A stretch of 64,000 bases of DNA from Chromohalobacter canadensis (GCF_029544075.1 NZ_JAJQJH010000012.1:41500-105499); one strand, 5' to 3'; positions 44,073 through 53,822 are shown, counted from the first letter of the stretch. Program-made: numbers and translations. The notes: a model not told the origin generated them from the letters alone.

Positions 44073-44524
44073 GACGGCTCGGCCGGTTCCTCGCCCATGG
44101 CGGGTAAGGCGTGAATGGCGTAGCAGATGACGCCCCACAAGCGGTCATCGTCGGCTTCGAAGGGCAGTGTCGCCAGGTCGGGGCGTGACGGCGCGAGGTA
44201 CAGCTGCGCCTCACGACGTTCGAGGTGCAACACGCTCAGTTCGCCATCGATGGCGGCGACCAACCAATGCCCGGGACGCGGTGAAATAGCGCGGTCGACC
44301 ACCAGCAAGTCACCGTGGTACAGGCCGGCGTGGTGGTGATCGTCGCCTTCCAGATGCATGAAGAACGTCGAGGCCGGGCGGCGCACCAAATGGTGATGTA
44401 GATCCAGCGGCGCTTCTCGGTAGTCGTCGGCCGGAGACGGGAAGCCGCTGGCGCCGCGTGGCAGAGTGTCGCTCGATGTTGGCGCCGAGGTGGACGCGGC
44501 GAGGGCGATGGGCGTCATGGACAT
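44060..44524 (-). CDS. umuD: UmuD-like protein lacking the Ser-Lys catalytic dyad
   Basis: A 154-residue homologue of UmuD. The cleavage-site region ASGFPSPADDY (residues 25-35) and the LexA-like fold segments TFFMHLEGD, HGDLLVVDRAIS and VAAIDGELSV align without gaps with E. coli UmuD. The nucleophile Ser60 of GDSM aligns with Asp62 (GDDHHH), and Lys97 aligns with Leu99 (SVLHLE). So self-cleavage by the normal mechanism is not expected. Expressed from a LexA box just upstream and overlaps umuC. An unusually long N-terminus (about 24 residues before the cleavage site) is Ser/Thr/Ala-rich. Confidence 0.85.
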   Translation of the reverse strand: MSMTPIALAASTSAPTSSDTLPRGASGFPSPADDYREAPLDLHHHLVRRPASTFFMHLEGDDHHHAGLYHGDLLVVDRAISPRPGHWLVAAIDGELSVLHLERREAQLYLAPSRPDLATLPFEADDDRLWGVICYAIHALPAMGEEPAEPSCLR

Positions 44525-44552
44525 GTCGGAACCTCGAAAATGAAATGACGAA

Positions 44553-44572
44553 TACTGTAAAAATAAACAGTA
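44553..44572 (-). promoter_or_regulatory. LexA (SOS) box upstream of umuDC
   Basis: A consensus CTGT-N8-ACAG site, extended to TACTGT...ACAGTA, lies 28 bases before the umuD start codon. All eight consensus bases match. LexA binding here would repress umuDC until DNA damage. Confidence 0.93.
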
Positions 44573-44642
44573 TTTTGCTCAGGGGCAAGCCGGACCGTCT
44601 CATCGCGTGAGCGGGTAAGGTAGAATGCGCGCAAACGTTTTC

Positions 44643-44683
44643 GAGAAAAGTCGTTGCGAGAAGTCGTTGCGAGAAGTCGTTAC
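44643..44683 (+). repeat. Three tandem 13-bp repeats upstream of the LysR gene
   Basis: GAGAAGTCGTTGC occurs three times in a row; the first copy has two extra A and the last reads TTAC. The array ends just before the ribosome site of the regulator and starts 70 bases from the LexA box. Confidence 0.9.
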
Positions 44684-44694
44684 GAGGGAGCCGT

Positions 44695-45588
44695 ATGGAC
44701 CGCCTGCAGGCGATGCACATCTTTCGCGCCGTGGTCGAAGCTGGCAGTTTCGCTGGCGGTGCGCGCAAGCTGGAATTCTCCAATGCCATGGTTAGCAAAC
44801 AGGTCTCCAAGTTGGAGGCCAGCCTGGGGGTTCGCTTGTTGACGCGTACCACGCGGCGCTTGCAGTTGACCGCTGAGGGCGAGCGCTATCTCAATGGCGC
44901 GAGTCGCTTGCTCGACGAATTGCAGGAGCTAGAAACGGGGCTTAGCGAGCAGCGTGGTGAGGTGCGCGGCAAGTTGCGTCTCTCCGCGCCGCTGGATTTC
45001 GGCGTGCGTGCACTGATGCCTGCCTTGCAGGCGTTTGAGCGCCGTCATCCGGCGGTGATGCTTGATGTCGTGCTCGAGGATCGCCGTGTCGACCCGGTGG
45101 CAGAAGACTTCGATCTGGTGGTGCGTATCGGTGAGCTGGAGGACTCCAGCTTGATCGCCCGGCCGTTGATGGATATGCCGCGCCACGTTTACGGCGCGCC
45201 GGAGTATCTGGCACGGCATGGAACGCCCACGCATCCCGCCGAGTTACGTGAGCATCGTTGTCTGCACTATAGCCTGGCGCGCGAAGGGCACTATTGGCAC
45301 TTCCAGGTCGACGGAGCGGCGTATCGGGTGCGCATCCGCCCGGTCATGGCCTGTAACAACGGACGCGCCCTGACCGAGGCAGCGATACGCGGCATGGGGC
45401 TGGTTTACAAGCCGGCGTTCCTGGGGGAACCGGAAGTCGAGGCCGGGCGACTGGTCCGCGTGCTGGACGATTTCAGCGTGGCGCCGATCAGCGTCCATTT
45501 GCTGTATGCCGAGCGTGAGTTCATTCCCGCGCGCCTGAGGGCCTTAGTGGATACGCTGCTGGCGCACTTCGCGGAGACCCGCGCATGA
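44695..45588 (+). CDS. LysR-family transcriptional regulator
   Basis: A 297-residue regulator. The N-terminal winged helix (FRAVVEAGSFAGGARKLEFS, then VSKQVSKLEASLGVRLLTRTTRR) is followed by a substrate-binding domain from about residue 90. It resembles the CrgA/AaeR branch. The target is unknown; the adjacent umuDC has its own LexA box. GAGGGAG lies five bases before the ATG. ATGA overlap with murI suggests that regulator and racemase share a transcript. Confidence 0.9.
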   Translation: MDRLQAMHIFRAVVEAGSFAGGARKLEFSNAMVSKQVSKLEASLGVRLLTRTTRRLQLTAEGERYLNGASRLLDELQELETGLSEQRGEVRGKLRLSAPLDFGVRALMPALQAFERRHPAVMLDVVLEDRRVDPVAEDFDLVVRIGELEDSSLIARPLMDMPRHVYGAPEYLARHGTPTHPAELREHRCLHYSLAREGHYWHFQVDGAAYRVRIRPVMACNNGRALTEAAIRGMGLVYKPAFLGEPEVEAGRLVRVLDDFSVAPISVHLLYAEREFIPARLRALVDTLLAHFAETRA

Positions 45589-46397
45589 CGGCGCCAATTC
45601 TGATCTTTGACTCCGGCGTCGGCGGGCTCTCGGTGGTCGGTGCCTTGCGCACACGCCTGCCGGGCGCACCGCTGGCGTATGTATGTGACAACGCTGCGTT
45701 GCCGTATGGCACCAAGCCCGATGCCTGGTTGGTCGCGCGGATCGTCGCGGTGTGTCGCGCGGCGGTCGAAGCGAGTGGCGCGCGCGCCTTGGTAGTGGCC
45801 TGCAATACGGCCAGCACGTTGGCGCTACAGGCCTTGCGCGAGTGCCTGAGTATTCCGGTGATCGGTACTGTACCGGCGATAAAGCCGGCCGCTCATGCCT
45901 CGCGCAGTGGTGTGTTCGGGCTGCTGGCGACCTCGGCGACGGTGTCGCGTCCTTATACGCAGCGTTTGATCGGTGAGTTCGCGCCGGATTGCACGGTGGT
46001 GAGTCTGGCGGCCGATCCCTTGGTCGCGCAGGCCGAGCGCGTCCTGACCGGGATGCCGTGGGACGATGCGGTCATCGCCGCAAGCCTCGCGCCGTTATGG
46101 CAAGCGTCGCGTCTCGATACCGTAGTGCTGGGATGCACGCATTTTCCACTGCTGCGCGAGGCGCTCGAGCGGCATGCGCCGCGCGAGATAGTGTGGATCG
46201 ATTCCGGTGACGCCATTGCGCGGCGCGTGGCGCAAGTCGTTTCTCAGGCCGTTTCAGGGGCCGCGCGTAATGCGTCGGACAGCGATGCGAGCTGGGCCAG
46301 CGCGGCGCAACAACCGGGTCTGGCGCGTGCCCTGGCGGGCTACGGCTTCAGTGCACCGTGTTCTTTGGCATTGCCTGACCCTGTTTTAACCTTCTGA
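45585..46397 (+). CDS. murI: Glutamate racemase
   Basis: A 270-residue enzyme making D-glutamate for peptidoglycan. The two catalytic Cys are in VVACNTAS (about residue 75) and LGCTHFPLL (about residue 185); the N-terminal FDSGVGGLSV and ALPYGTK motifs are intact. Start ATG overlaps the LysR stop codon. No gyrase-inhibiting N-terminal extension as in E. coli MurI, so length is closer to the minimal form. Confidence 0.95.
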   Translation: MTAPILIFDSGVGGLSVVGALRTRLPGAPLAYVCDNAALPYGTKPDAWLVARIVAVCRAAVEASGARALVVACNTASTLALQALRECLSIPVIGTVPAIKPAAHASRSGVFGLLATSATVSRPYTQRLIGEFAPDCTVVSLAADPLVAQAERVLTGMPWDDAVIAASLAPLWQASRLDTVVLGCTHFPLLREALERHAPREIVWIDSGDAIARRVAQVVSQAVSGAARNASDSDASWASAAQQPGLARALAGYGFSAPCSLALPDPVLTF

Positions 46398-46455
46398 TTT
46401 CCATGAGATGGTGTCGTTGCGGCGACATCGTGAGTTTTTGCTGAAAGGAGTTTTC

Positions 46456-47577
46456 GTGGCCGTACCCGTCGTCGACCCCGAACGTTACCAGTCTCAGCTC
46501 GACGCCAAGCGCGAGCGTATCACGGCGCAATTTGCGCGCTTCTCCCCGCCGCTGTTGGAGGTCTTTCCCTCGCCGCCGAGCCATTATCGGCAGCGCTGCG
46601 AGTTTCGTATCTGGCATGACGGTGACGATCTGTTTTATGCCATGTTCGAGGTCGATCCTGCCGATCCGAAACGCAAAACGGTCATTCGCCTGGATGAATA
46701 CCCGGTGGCGGGGGAACGTATCAACGCGCTCATGCCCGCCTTGCGTGATGCATTGTTGGCAAGCGATACCCTGCGGCGCAAGTTGTTCCAGGTCGAGTTC
46801 TTGACCACGCTGAATGGCGAAGCATTGGTGACCTTGATCTATCACCGCCAACTCGACGAGGCTTGGGAGCAAGAAGCCCGGGAGTTACAGGAAGCTCTGA
46901 ACGTGTCGATCATCGGCCGGGCGCGTAAGCAGCGTCTGGTGCTCGATCGCGATCATGTCTGGGAGCGGTTGAACGTCGAAGGACACGAATTCGTCTATCA
47001 GCAGGTGGAAAACAGCTTTACTCAGCCCAATGCGGCGATTTGTCGGTCGATGCTGGGGTGGGCCCGGGATGTGACCCGCGAGAGCCACGACGGCGATCTT
47101 GTGGAGTTTTATTGCGGCAATGGCAATTTTACGGTAGCCCTGGCTGAGAACTTCCGCCGCGTAGTGGCCACTGAGATCTCGCGCACCTCGGTAGCCTCGG
47201 CCAACGTCAATCTCGAAGCGAATAGCGTGGCCAACGCCGTGGTGGCGCGGATGTCCGCCGAAGAGTTCAGCGAAGCCCTGGCCGGAGAGAAAAGCGGACG
47301 GCGCGTGGCGGCGCTGGCGCTCGATGAGCATGTCTTCACCACCGCGCTGGTCGACCCGCCGCGGGCCGGACTTGATGCGCATAGCTGTGAACAACTCAAA
47401 GCCTATGCGCGTATCGTCTATATTTCCTGTAATCCAAACACACTCGAGGCGAATCTCGAGTCGTTGAGCGCGACTCATGCCGTGACTCGTTTCGCATTGT
47501 TCGATCAATTTCCGTATACCGGTCATTGTGAATGTGGAGTGCTACTGGAACGCCGGGAGCCGGTAACACGCGCCTAA
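46456..47577 (+). CDS. trmA: tRNA (uracil-5-)-methyltransferase
   Basis: A 373-residue enzyme forming ribothymidine at U54 of tRNAs (and tmRNA). RQRCEFRIWHDG is the N-terminal RNA-binding part. EFYCGNGNFTVALA is the SAM motif I, DPPRAGLDAH the active loop, and the catalytic Cys is in VYISCNPNTL. The GTG at 46456 has AAGGAG five bases upstream. No overlap with murI; about 60 bases separate them. Confidence 0.95.
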   Translation: MAVPVVDPERYQSQLDAKRERITAQFARFSPPLLEVFPSPPSHYRQRCEFRIWHDGDDLFYAMFEVDPADPKRKTVIRLDEYPVAGERINALMPALRDALLASDTLRRKLFQVEFLTTLNGEALVTLIYHRQLDEAWEQEARELQEALNVSIIGRARKQRLVLDRDHVWERLNVEGHEFVYQQVENSFTQPNAAICRSMLGWARDVTRESHDGDLVEFYCGNGNFTVALAENFRRVVATEISRTSVASANVNLEANSVANAVVARMSAEEFSEALAGEKSGRRVAALALDEHVFTTALVDPPRAGLDAHSCEQLKAYARIVYISCNPNTLEANLESLSATHAVTRFALFDQFPYTGHCECGVLLERREPVTRA

Positions 47578-47749
47578 GACCCCATGCACAACCGGCATAC
47601 GCCATGAGGGAGCGTCACATCGGTGGGGTCTGACGCGCGATGGGAGTAAGCTCGTGTCACCATGGTGGTGCACGCAATACGCGTGCGTGCCGCCGAAGGA
47701 TCATTCATCGGCCGCCATGAAGGGCGGTCGGTCGTAGCCGAGGTGCTTG

Positions 47750-50700
47750 ATGCAACACGTCGCGATCGAGGGCAAGGAAGATTTTCTCGCCCAGCTCAAG
47801 GAACAACTGGCCAAGCGGCTGCCACAGGAAAAAGTGGAGCAGATCGCTGCCTTCGCCGAGGATTTGTATGCTTCGGCGCCGTTCGAGGAGGCCGCCGAGC
47901 GCGGCCTGGATGATATCTACGGCGCCACGTTGTCGGCGTGGCATTTCATGCAGACGCATGATCCCAGCGAGGCCAAGGTACGGGTCTTCAATGCCGATTT
48001 CGAGGAACACGGCTGGCAATCTCCACACACCGTGGTGGCCGTGCTGCACGAAGATATGCCGTTTCTCGTCGATTCGGTACGTATCGAGCTCAACCGGCGT
48101 GGGCTGACCGTGCATGCGATCCACAATGCCGTGCTGGCGGTGGAGCGCGATGCCAAGCATCATCTCAAGCGTGTTACCTCGACCGAGGCCAAGAACGCGC
48201 CAGCATCGCGTGAGTCGATCATTCTGGTCGAGGTCGACCGCCATTCCGATACAGCGACCCTGGACGACCTTCACGACAGTCTCGAAGAAATACTGCGCGA
48301 CGTGCGTGTGGCAGTGGAAGACTTCGACCCCATGCGTGAGCGAGTGCGCGAGTCGATCAAGGAGCTCAAGGCGCGGCGCCCAAAGCAGATCAAGGCCGAC
48401 GATCATAAAGAAGCCATCTCGTTCCTCGAGTGGCTGCTCGACGATCATTTCACCTTCTTGGGTTATGACGAGTACGAGGTGTTGCAGGAAGATGGCCAGG
48501 ATCGTCTGCGTCAGTTACCCAAGAGCGAGCTGGGCGTGTTCAAGCTCGACCAGCCGCGTTACCGCGAGCGCATCAGTACCGACGAGGGCGTCGAAGACGA
48601 TCAGTATGTGCTGGTGCCGGAGCTTTTGTCCTTCGCCAAGAGCGCCTATCACGCGCGCGTGCATCGCCCCGCCTACCCGGATTACATTTCTATCGACCGT
48701 TACGACGAAGACGGTCGCGTCATCGGCGAGCGGCGCTTTCTGGGGCTCTATACGTCGACAGTCTACAACGAATCGCCGCGCAACGTGCCGGTGCTGCGCA
48801 AGAAGATCGAAGCCGTCATCAAGGCTGCGGGCGTCAACCCCAAAGGGCATAACGGCAAACAGCTGACGCAGATCCTCGAGGTCTACCCGCGTGACGACCT
48901 GTTCCAGATCGATACCGACGAGTTAGCGCAGACCGCCTTCGGTATCCTCAATATCCGCGAACGGCGCAAGGTGCGCCTGTTCATTCGCGAGGACCGTTTC
49001 GGCCAGTTCTATTCGTGCCTGGCGTTCGTGCCGCGCGATGTGTTCTCCACCGAATTGCGCGTGCGCATCCAGAACATGCTCTGCGAAGAGCTCGACGCTA
49101 CCTTCGGCGATTTCAATACCTATCTGTCCGAGTCGGTGCTGGCGCGGATCCAGCTCATCCTGCGTTTCAACGGCGAGCGCCCGGCCGAATACGATATACG
49201 GCGCCTAGAGAAGAAGATTACGGCGCTCTCGCGTAGCTGGCGGGACGATCTGCAGGAGGCCATGGTCGAGGGCTATGGTGAGGAGCAGGCCAACCATCTG
49301 ATGCAAGATTATCGCGAGGCGTTTCCCAATAGCTATCGCGAAGATTTCTCGGCCCGCACAGCCGTTTACGATATCCACCATCTCGGTGAGTTGGGCGGGA
49401 ATGCGCCGATCAGCCTAAGTCTTTACCGGCTGGTCGAGGAGAATATCGATGGGGTCAATCTCAAGCTTTTCCACGCCGATCAGCCGATCCCGCTCTCCGA
49501 TGTGCTACCCGTGCTTGAGAACCTGGGACTCCGTGTGATCAGCGAACGTCCCTACGAGGTCGAGTGCCCCGGTCAGGCCTACTGGATTCATGACTTCACC
49601 CTCGAGCACCATGGCGACGGAGTCGTCAATCTTCAGGAAATGCGCGATGTCTTCATCGAGGCATTCACGCGCATCTGGACCGGCGATGCCGAAAGCGATG
49701 CCTTTAATCGCCTCGTCATCGGTGCCAACCTGGCCTGGCGCGAAGTGGCGGTGCTGCGTGCCTATGCGCGCTATCTCAAGCAGTTGCGCTTTGGCCTGTC
49801 GCAGGATTACATCGCCACCACCCTGACCAGCCATCCGGACATTACCCGCGAGTTGGTGACACTGTTCGAACTACGCTTCGATCCCGATGATACCGCCGGC
49901 GACAGCGAGATTGAGGAGTGCGTGGCGCGCATCGAAGGCCTGCTCGATGAGGTCGCCAGCCTCAATGACGACCTATTGCTGCGTCGCTATATGGCGTTGA
50001 TTCAGGCGACGTTGCGGACAAACTATTATCAACGGCGTGAAGATGGCGAGTCGAAGGATTACATCGCCCTCAAGCTCGAACCGACGCAAGTGCCGGATAT
50101 GCCCAAACCGCGGCCGATGTTCGAGATCTTCGTCTACTCGCCGCGCGTCGAGGGTGTTCACCTGCGCAGCGGCAAGGTCGCGCGTGGCGGGTTGCGCTGG
50201 TCCGATCGTCACGAGGACTTCCGGACTGAGATTCTGGGTCTGGCCAAGGCGCAGCAGGTCAAGAATGCCGTCATCGTTCCGGTAGGCGCCAAGGGTGGCT
50301 TCATCTGCAAGCGCATGCCCGATGGCGCTGACCGTGACACGGTGCAGAAGGAAGGCATCGCCTGCTACCAGATCTTCATTCGCGCCCTGCTGGATGTGAC
50401 CGACAACCTGGAAGGCGGCGATGTGGTGCCGCCCGAGCGTGTCGTGCGTCACGACGAGGACGACCCCTACCTGGTGGTGGCCGCCGACAAGGGCACCGCC
50501 ACCTTCTCGGACATCGCCAACGCCATCTCGCTGGAGTATGGCCACTGGCTGGGCGATGCCTTCGCCTCCGGCGGCGAGCATGGTTACGATCACAAGAAGA
50601 TGGGGATTACCGCCAAGGGTGCTTGGGAGTCGGTCAAGCGTCACTTCCGCGAAATGGGCCTCAATACCCAAGAAACGCCGTTCAGCGTGGTGGGTATCGG

Positions 50701-52588
50701 CGACATGGCGGGTGATGTATTCGGCAACGGCATGCTGTTGTCGGACAAGATCCGCCTCATCGCTGCCTTTAACCACCGGCATATCTTCGTCGATCCCGAT
50801 CCTGACACCTCGGCGTCGTTCAAGGAACGCCAGCGCATGTTCGAGCTGGCGCGCTCGAGCTGGGAGGATTACGACACCTCTTTGATCTCCGAGGGTGGGG
50901 GCGTGTTCTCGCGGGATGCCAAGTCCATCAACATTACCCCGCAGATGAAGAAAGCCTTCGACATCAAGGCGGGCAAATTGTCGCCCAATGAGTTGATTCG
51001 CGCGATTCTGACCTCGCGTTGCGATCTGCTCTGGAATGGCGGTATCGGCACCTACGTCAAGGCGTCCGGCGAGACGCATGCCGAGGTGGGCGACAAGGCC
51101 AACGATGCCTTGCGTGTCGATGGTCATGAATTGCGCTGCCGGGTGATTGGTGAAGGCGGCAATCTTGGCTTTACCCAGCTTGGGCGCATGGAAGCCGCGG
51201 AGCAGGGCGTACGCGTCACTACTGACTTCATCGACAATGCCGGCGGGGTCAATTGCTCCGACCATGAAGTCAATATCAAGATCCTGCTCGACGGCATCGT
51301 CAAAGCCGGCGATATGACCGACAAGCAGCGCAATGAGTTGCTGGCGAGCATGACCGAAGAAGTGGGTGAGCTGGTACTGCGCGATAACTATCGCCAGACC
51401 CAGGCACTCTCCTTGTCGGAGATCCTCAGCCAGCAGGGCATGGGCCCATACCGGCGCTTCATCAATGAATTGGAAGCCGCTGGAGGGCTGGATCGCGAGC
51501 TGGAATTCCTGCCCACCGACGAGATGCTGGTCGAACGCACCAATGCGGAAAAAGGCCTGACGCTTCCCGAACTGTCGGTACTGATTTCCTATGCCAAGAG
51601 TGCGCTGAAGACCGACATGATCGCCTCCGACCTGCCGGACAATCCGCATGTCCAGAGGCACATGGCGCGCGCCTTTCCCCGTACGCTGGTCGAACGCTTC
51701 CCGGACGAAATGTATCAGCACCGCTTGAAGCGCGAGATCACCGCCACGCAGATCGCCAACGACTTGGTCGATCATATGGGGGTCACTTTCGTGCGGCGAC
51801 TGCGTGATTCCACAGGCGCCTCGCGGGCGGAGGTGACGCGCGCCTATCTCATTGCGCGTGACTGCTTCAATCTCGAAGGACTCTGGGAGCAGATCGAGGC
51901 GCTCGATTATCAGGTCGAAAGCCGCGTTCAGTACGGCATGATGCTCGATCTGATGCGACTGCTGCGTCGGGCCACGCGCTGGTTCCTGCGTCATCGCACC
52001 AATCAGAGCATTCAGGAAGCGGTGGAGTATTTCGCACCGCGTATCACCCAATTGCAAGAGAGCGTCGGCAAGCGCCTGCGCGGAGAAGATCACGAAACGT
52101 GGGATGCGCGTCGCGATGAGCTAGAAAAAGCCGGCGTGCCAACCTCTCTGGCGAGCGTTGTCGCGGCGGCCAACAGCCTATATGCCGGGCTGGGCATCAT
52201 CGAAGCGGCACGTGCCACCGACGAGAAGATCCAGCGTGTCGCCGAGGTCTATTACGACATTGGCCATCGTCTGGAGCTGCCGTGGATGAATGGCCAGATC
52301 AACGCACTAAAGGTACGCGATAGCTGGCAGGCGCAGGCGCGCGAAACCTTCCGCGACGATCTCGATCGCCAGCAATTGGCACTGACCGTCAGCGTGCTCA
52401 AGATGGACGGCGCGCCGAGTGGCGTGGAGCCTCGTGTCGAGCAGTGGCTGGAACGCCACGCGGGCTTGGTCGAACGCTGGTGCGGCCTGCTCAATGAGGT
52501 GCGTTCGGGTTCCCAGGGTGGTTTCCCGCTATTCGCGGTGGCCATTCGCGAGCTGGTCGATCTCGCCGAGAGCAACGGCGAGGGATAA
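47750..52588 (+). CDS. gdhB: NAD-specific glutamate dehydrogenase, 180-kDa type
   Basis: 1612 residues, the length of the large L180 GDH class (Pseudomonas GdhB, Streptomyces). It oxidises glutamate to 2-oxoglutarate with NAD and feeds the TCA cycle. A long N-terminal regulatory region with ACT-like segments (about 1-700) precedes the catalytic core. The core has the substrate site KVARGGLRWSDRHEDFRTE, the catalytic-Lys region PVGAKGGF and the Rossmann domain (VVGIGDMAGDVFGNGML). A C-terminal helical extension follows. The ATG at 47750 is used; an overlapping TTG three bases earlier is too near the GAGG ribosome site. Confidence 0.96.
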   Translation: MQHVAIEGKEDFLAQLKEQLAKRLPQEKVEQIAAFAEDLYASAPFEEAAERGLDDIYGATLSAWHFMQTHDPSEAKVRVFNADFEEHGWQSPHTVVAVLHEDMPFLVDSVRIELNRRGLTVHAIHNAVLAVERDAKHHLKRVTSTEAKNAPASRESIILVEVDRHSDTATLDDLHDSLEEILRDVRVAVEDFDPMRERVRESIKELKARRPKQIKADDHKEAISFLEWLLDDHFTFLGYDEYEVLQEDGQDRLRQLPKSELGVFKLDQPRYRERISTDEGVEDDQYVLVPELLSFAKSAYHARVHRPAYPDYISIDRYDEDGRVIGERRFLGLYTSTVYNESPRNVPVLRKKIEAVIKAAGVNPKGHNGKQLTQILEVYPRDDLFQIDTDELAQTAFGILNIRERRKVRLFIREDRFGQFYSCLAFVPRDVFSTELRVRIQNMLCEELDATFGDFNTYLSESVLARIQLILRFNGERPAEYDIRRLEKKITALSRSWRDDLQEAMVEGYGEEQANHLMQDYREAFPNSYREDFSARTAVYDIHHLGELGGNAPISLSLYRLVEENIDGVNLKLFHADQPIPLSDVLPVLENLGLRVISERPYEVECPGQAYWIHDFTLEHHGDGVVNLQEMRDVFIEAFTRIWTGDAESDAFNRLVIGANLAWREVAVLRAYARYLKQLRFGLSQDYIATTLTSHPDITRELVTLFELRFDPDDTAGDSEIEECVARIEGLLDEVASLNDDLLLRRYMALIQATLRTNYYQRREDGESKDYIALKLEPTQVPDMPKPRPMFEIFVYSPRVEGVHLRSGKVARGGLRWSDRHEDFRTEILGLAKAQQVKNAVIVPVGAKGGFICKRMPDGADRDTVQKEGIACYQIFIRALLDVTDNLEGGDVVPPERVVRHDEDDPYLVVAADKGTATFSDIANAISLEYGHWLGDAFASGGEHGYDHKKMGITAKGAWESVKRHFREMGLNTQETPFSVVGIGDMAGDVFGNGMLLSDKIRLIAAFNHRHIFVDPDPDTSASFKERQRMFELARSSWEDYDTSLISEGGGVFSRDAKSINITPQMKKAFDIKAGKLSPNELIRAILTSRCDLLWNGGIGTYVKASGETHAEVGDKANDALRVDGHELRCRVIGEGGNLGFTQLGRMEAAEQGVRVTTDFIDNAGGVNCSDHEVNIKILLDGIVKAGDMTDKQRNELLASMTEEVGELVLRDNYRQTQALSLSEILSQQGMGPYRRFINELEAAGGLDRELEFLPTDEMLVERTNAEKGLTLPELSVLISYAKSALKTDMIASDLPDNPHVQRHMARAFPRTLVERFPDEMYQHRLKREITATQIANDLVDHMGVTFVRRLRDSTGASRAEVTRAYLIARDCFNLEGLWEQIEALDYQVESRVQYGMMLDLMRLLRRATRWFLRHRTNQSIQEAVEYFAPRITQLQESVGKRLRGEDHETWDARRDELEKAGVPTSLASVVAAANSLYAGLGIIEAARATDEKIQRVAEVYYDIGHRLELPWMNGQINALKVRDSWQAQARETFRDDLDRQQLALTVSVLKMDGAPSGVEPRVEQWLERHAGLVERWCGLLNEVRSGSQGGFPLFAVAIRELVDLAESNGEG

Positions 52589-52598
52589 GTCCGCACAT

Positions 52599-52627
52599 AA
52601 TGCCCCGAGCACGAGGCTTGGGGCATT
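52599..52627 (+). terminator. Terminator after NAD-glutamate dehydrogenase
   Basis: A 12-bp stem with one G-T pair (AATGCCCCGAGC / GCTTGGGGCATT) and an ACGAG loop, 10 bases after the stop, followed by GTCGATTTTCC. Confidence 0.8.
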
Positions 52628-52728
52628 GTCGATTTTCCTTCCTCTTCGAACCCGCAAGTGAAGCATTGGCGCTTATGTCTCTGATATGCTGTGCTCGACT
52701 CAGGTTCGAAGCCAAGTAGAGAAGCCCC

Positions 52729-53784
52729 ATGAATCATCGCGTTATTACCACAATGCTCGTGGCCCTGGGACTGGCCAGCACGTCATCGCTGGCCATGGCC
52801 CAGAGCGCTGCACAGCAGAAGGCGCACGAAGCGGCGGCTAAAATCGATCTTACCGATTTCTTGCAGTCGAGCTCCGATGCACGTAGCCAGAGTTTTTTCT
52901 TCGGCGGGACGCAAACGCATCCCTTTACCGTTGAAAAGGCAGGACGCTATCAATTCCAGAGCTCGACCTTGCCGGGCGACTCCGACGATTACCGGATCGA
53001 AGCAACCTTGCTCGATGAGCAGGGCAAGGAGATCGCTTCGGCGTCGGGGCTGGGCCAGAACGATGGCTTGACCATGGAGCAACGTCTGGAGCCCGGCGAT
53101 TACGTGTTGCGTGTATCCGGTCAGAAGTTCGGTACTACCAAGACGGGCGGCAATAGCTTCGTTATCTCCGTCAATGGCTTGGATGCCCAGGGCAACCGGC
53201 TTTCAAACGATGAAAGTGGTGTCGATGCTGGTGGCGGCATCATGTTCGGTGGCCCGGGTAAAGATGGCCATACGACGGCGTTCGTCGATGATGATGATGC
53301 GGTGGCGGCCATCGCTGCGCCGCGTCCCGAAGCCAGCGGGACAGCTTCTTCTGCGTCCTCGTCGGAGACGTCCACCGCATCGGCCGGTGACCAGGCCGTT
53401 GGTTCTTCCGACGATGAAGCCGCGTCCGCCAATGACGAAGACGCCTTGCCGGATGCCTTCGACGAGATTGTGACCGATTTGGCCATTCGTGAGCAGGGCA
53501 AGGTGTTGAGTTTCGACGTGGTGGAAGCGGGCACCGTGTCGGTGACAAGCTCGACCTTCCCTGGCAACGAGGGAACCTATCGTCTCGAAGCGCGGATTCT
53601 CGACGAAAACGGTGATGTCGTGGCGAGTGACGCGGGCGAAGGTTTCGAGAGCGATTTCGATATCGAAACCACATTGCAACCGGGGCGTTACACCGTTTGG
53701 GTGAAAGGCCAGAAGTTCGGCAGTGCGATGAGCGGCGTCAACAACTACACGCTACGCGTGCAGCAGCTCGATACTCAGCCGTAA
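52729..53784 (+). CDS. Exported acidic protein with two PPC-like beta repeats
   Basis: 351 residues with a signal peptide (ending SLAMAQ). Two related modules of about 95 residues follow, at about 56-150 and 255-348. Each has the pattern SSTxPGxxxxYRxEAxxLDExG, a central VAS/IAS...G, and ...LxPGxYxxxVxGQKFG, as in pre-peptidase C-terminal-like (PPC) domains. A Ser/Asp/Glu-rich linker separates them. No enzyme domain is visible, so it may be a periplasmic or surface binding protein. It is highly acidic, as expected for a halophile's exported protein. Function unknown. Confidence 0.8.
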   Translation: MNHRVITTMLVALGLASTSSLAMAQSAAQQKAHEAAAKIDLTDFLQSSSDARSQSFFFGGTQTHPFTVEKAGRYQFQSSTLPGDSDDYRIEATLLDEQGKEIASASGLGQNDGLTMEQRLEPGDYVLRVSGQKFGTTKTGGNSFVISVNGLDAQGNRLSNDESGVDAGGGIMFGGPGKDGHTTAFVDDDDAVAAIAAPRPEASGTASSASSSETSTASAGDQAVGSSDDEAASANDEDALPDAFDEIVTDLAIREQGKVLSFDVVEAGTVSVTSSTFPGNEGTYRLEARILDENGDVVASDAGEGFESDFDIETTLQPGRYTVWVKGQKFGSAMSGVNNYTLRVQQLDTQP

Positions 53785-53822
53785 GGTTCGATGGATTGTC
53801 GGGGGCTGACGCATCCCGACGC

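Noticed and set aside
49973..52093. Long open frame (706 codons) on the minus strand
   Set aside because: It lies entirely antisense to NAD-glutamate dehydrogenase, whose motifs are intact; its translation looks like no known protein and reflects G+C-rich codon bias.
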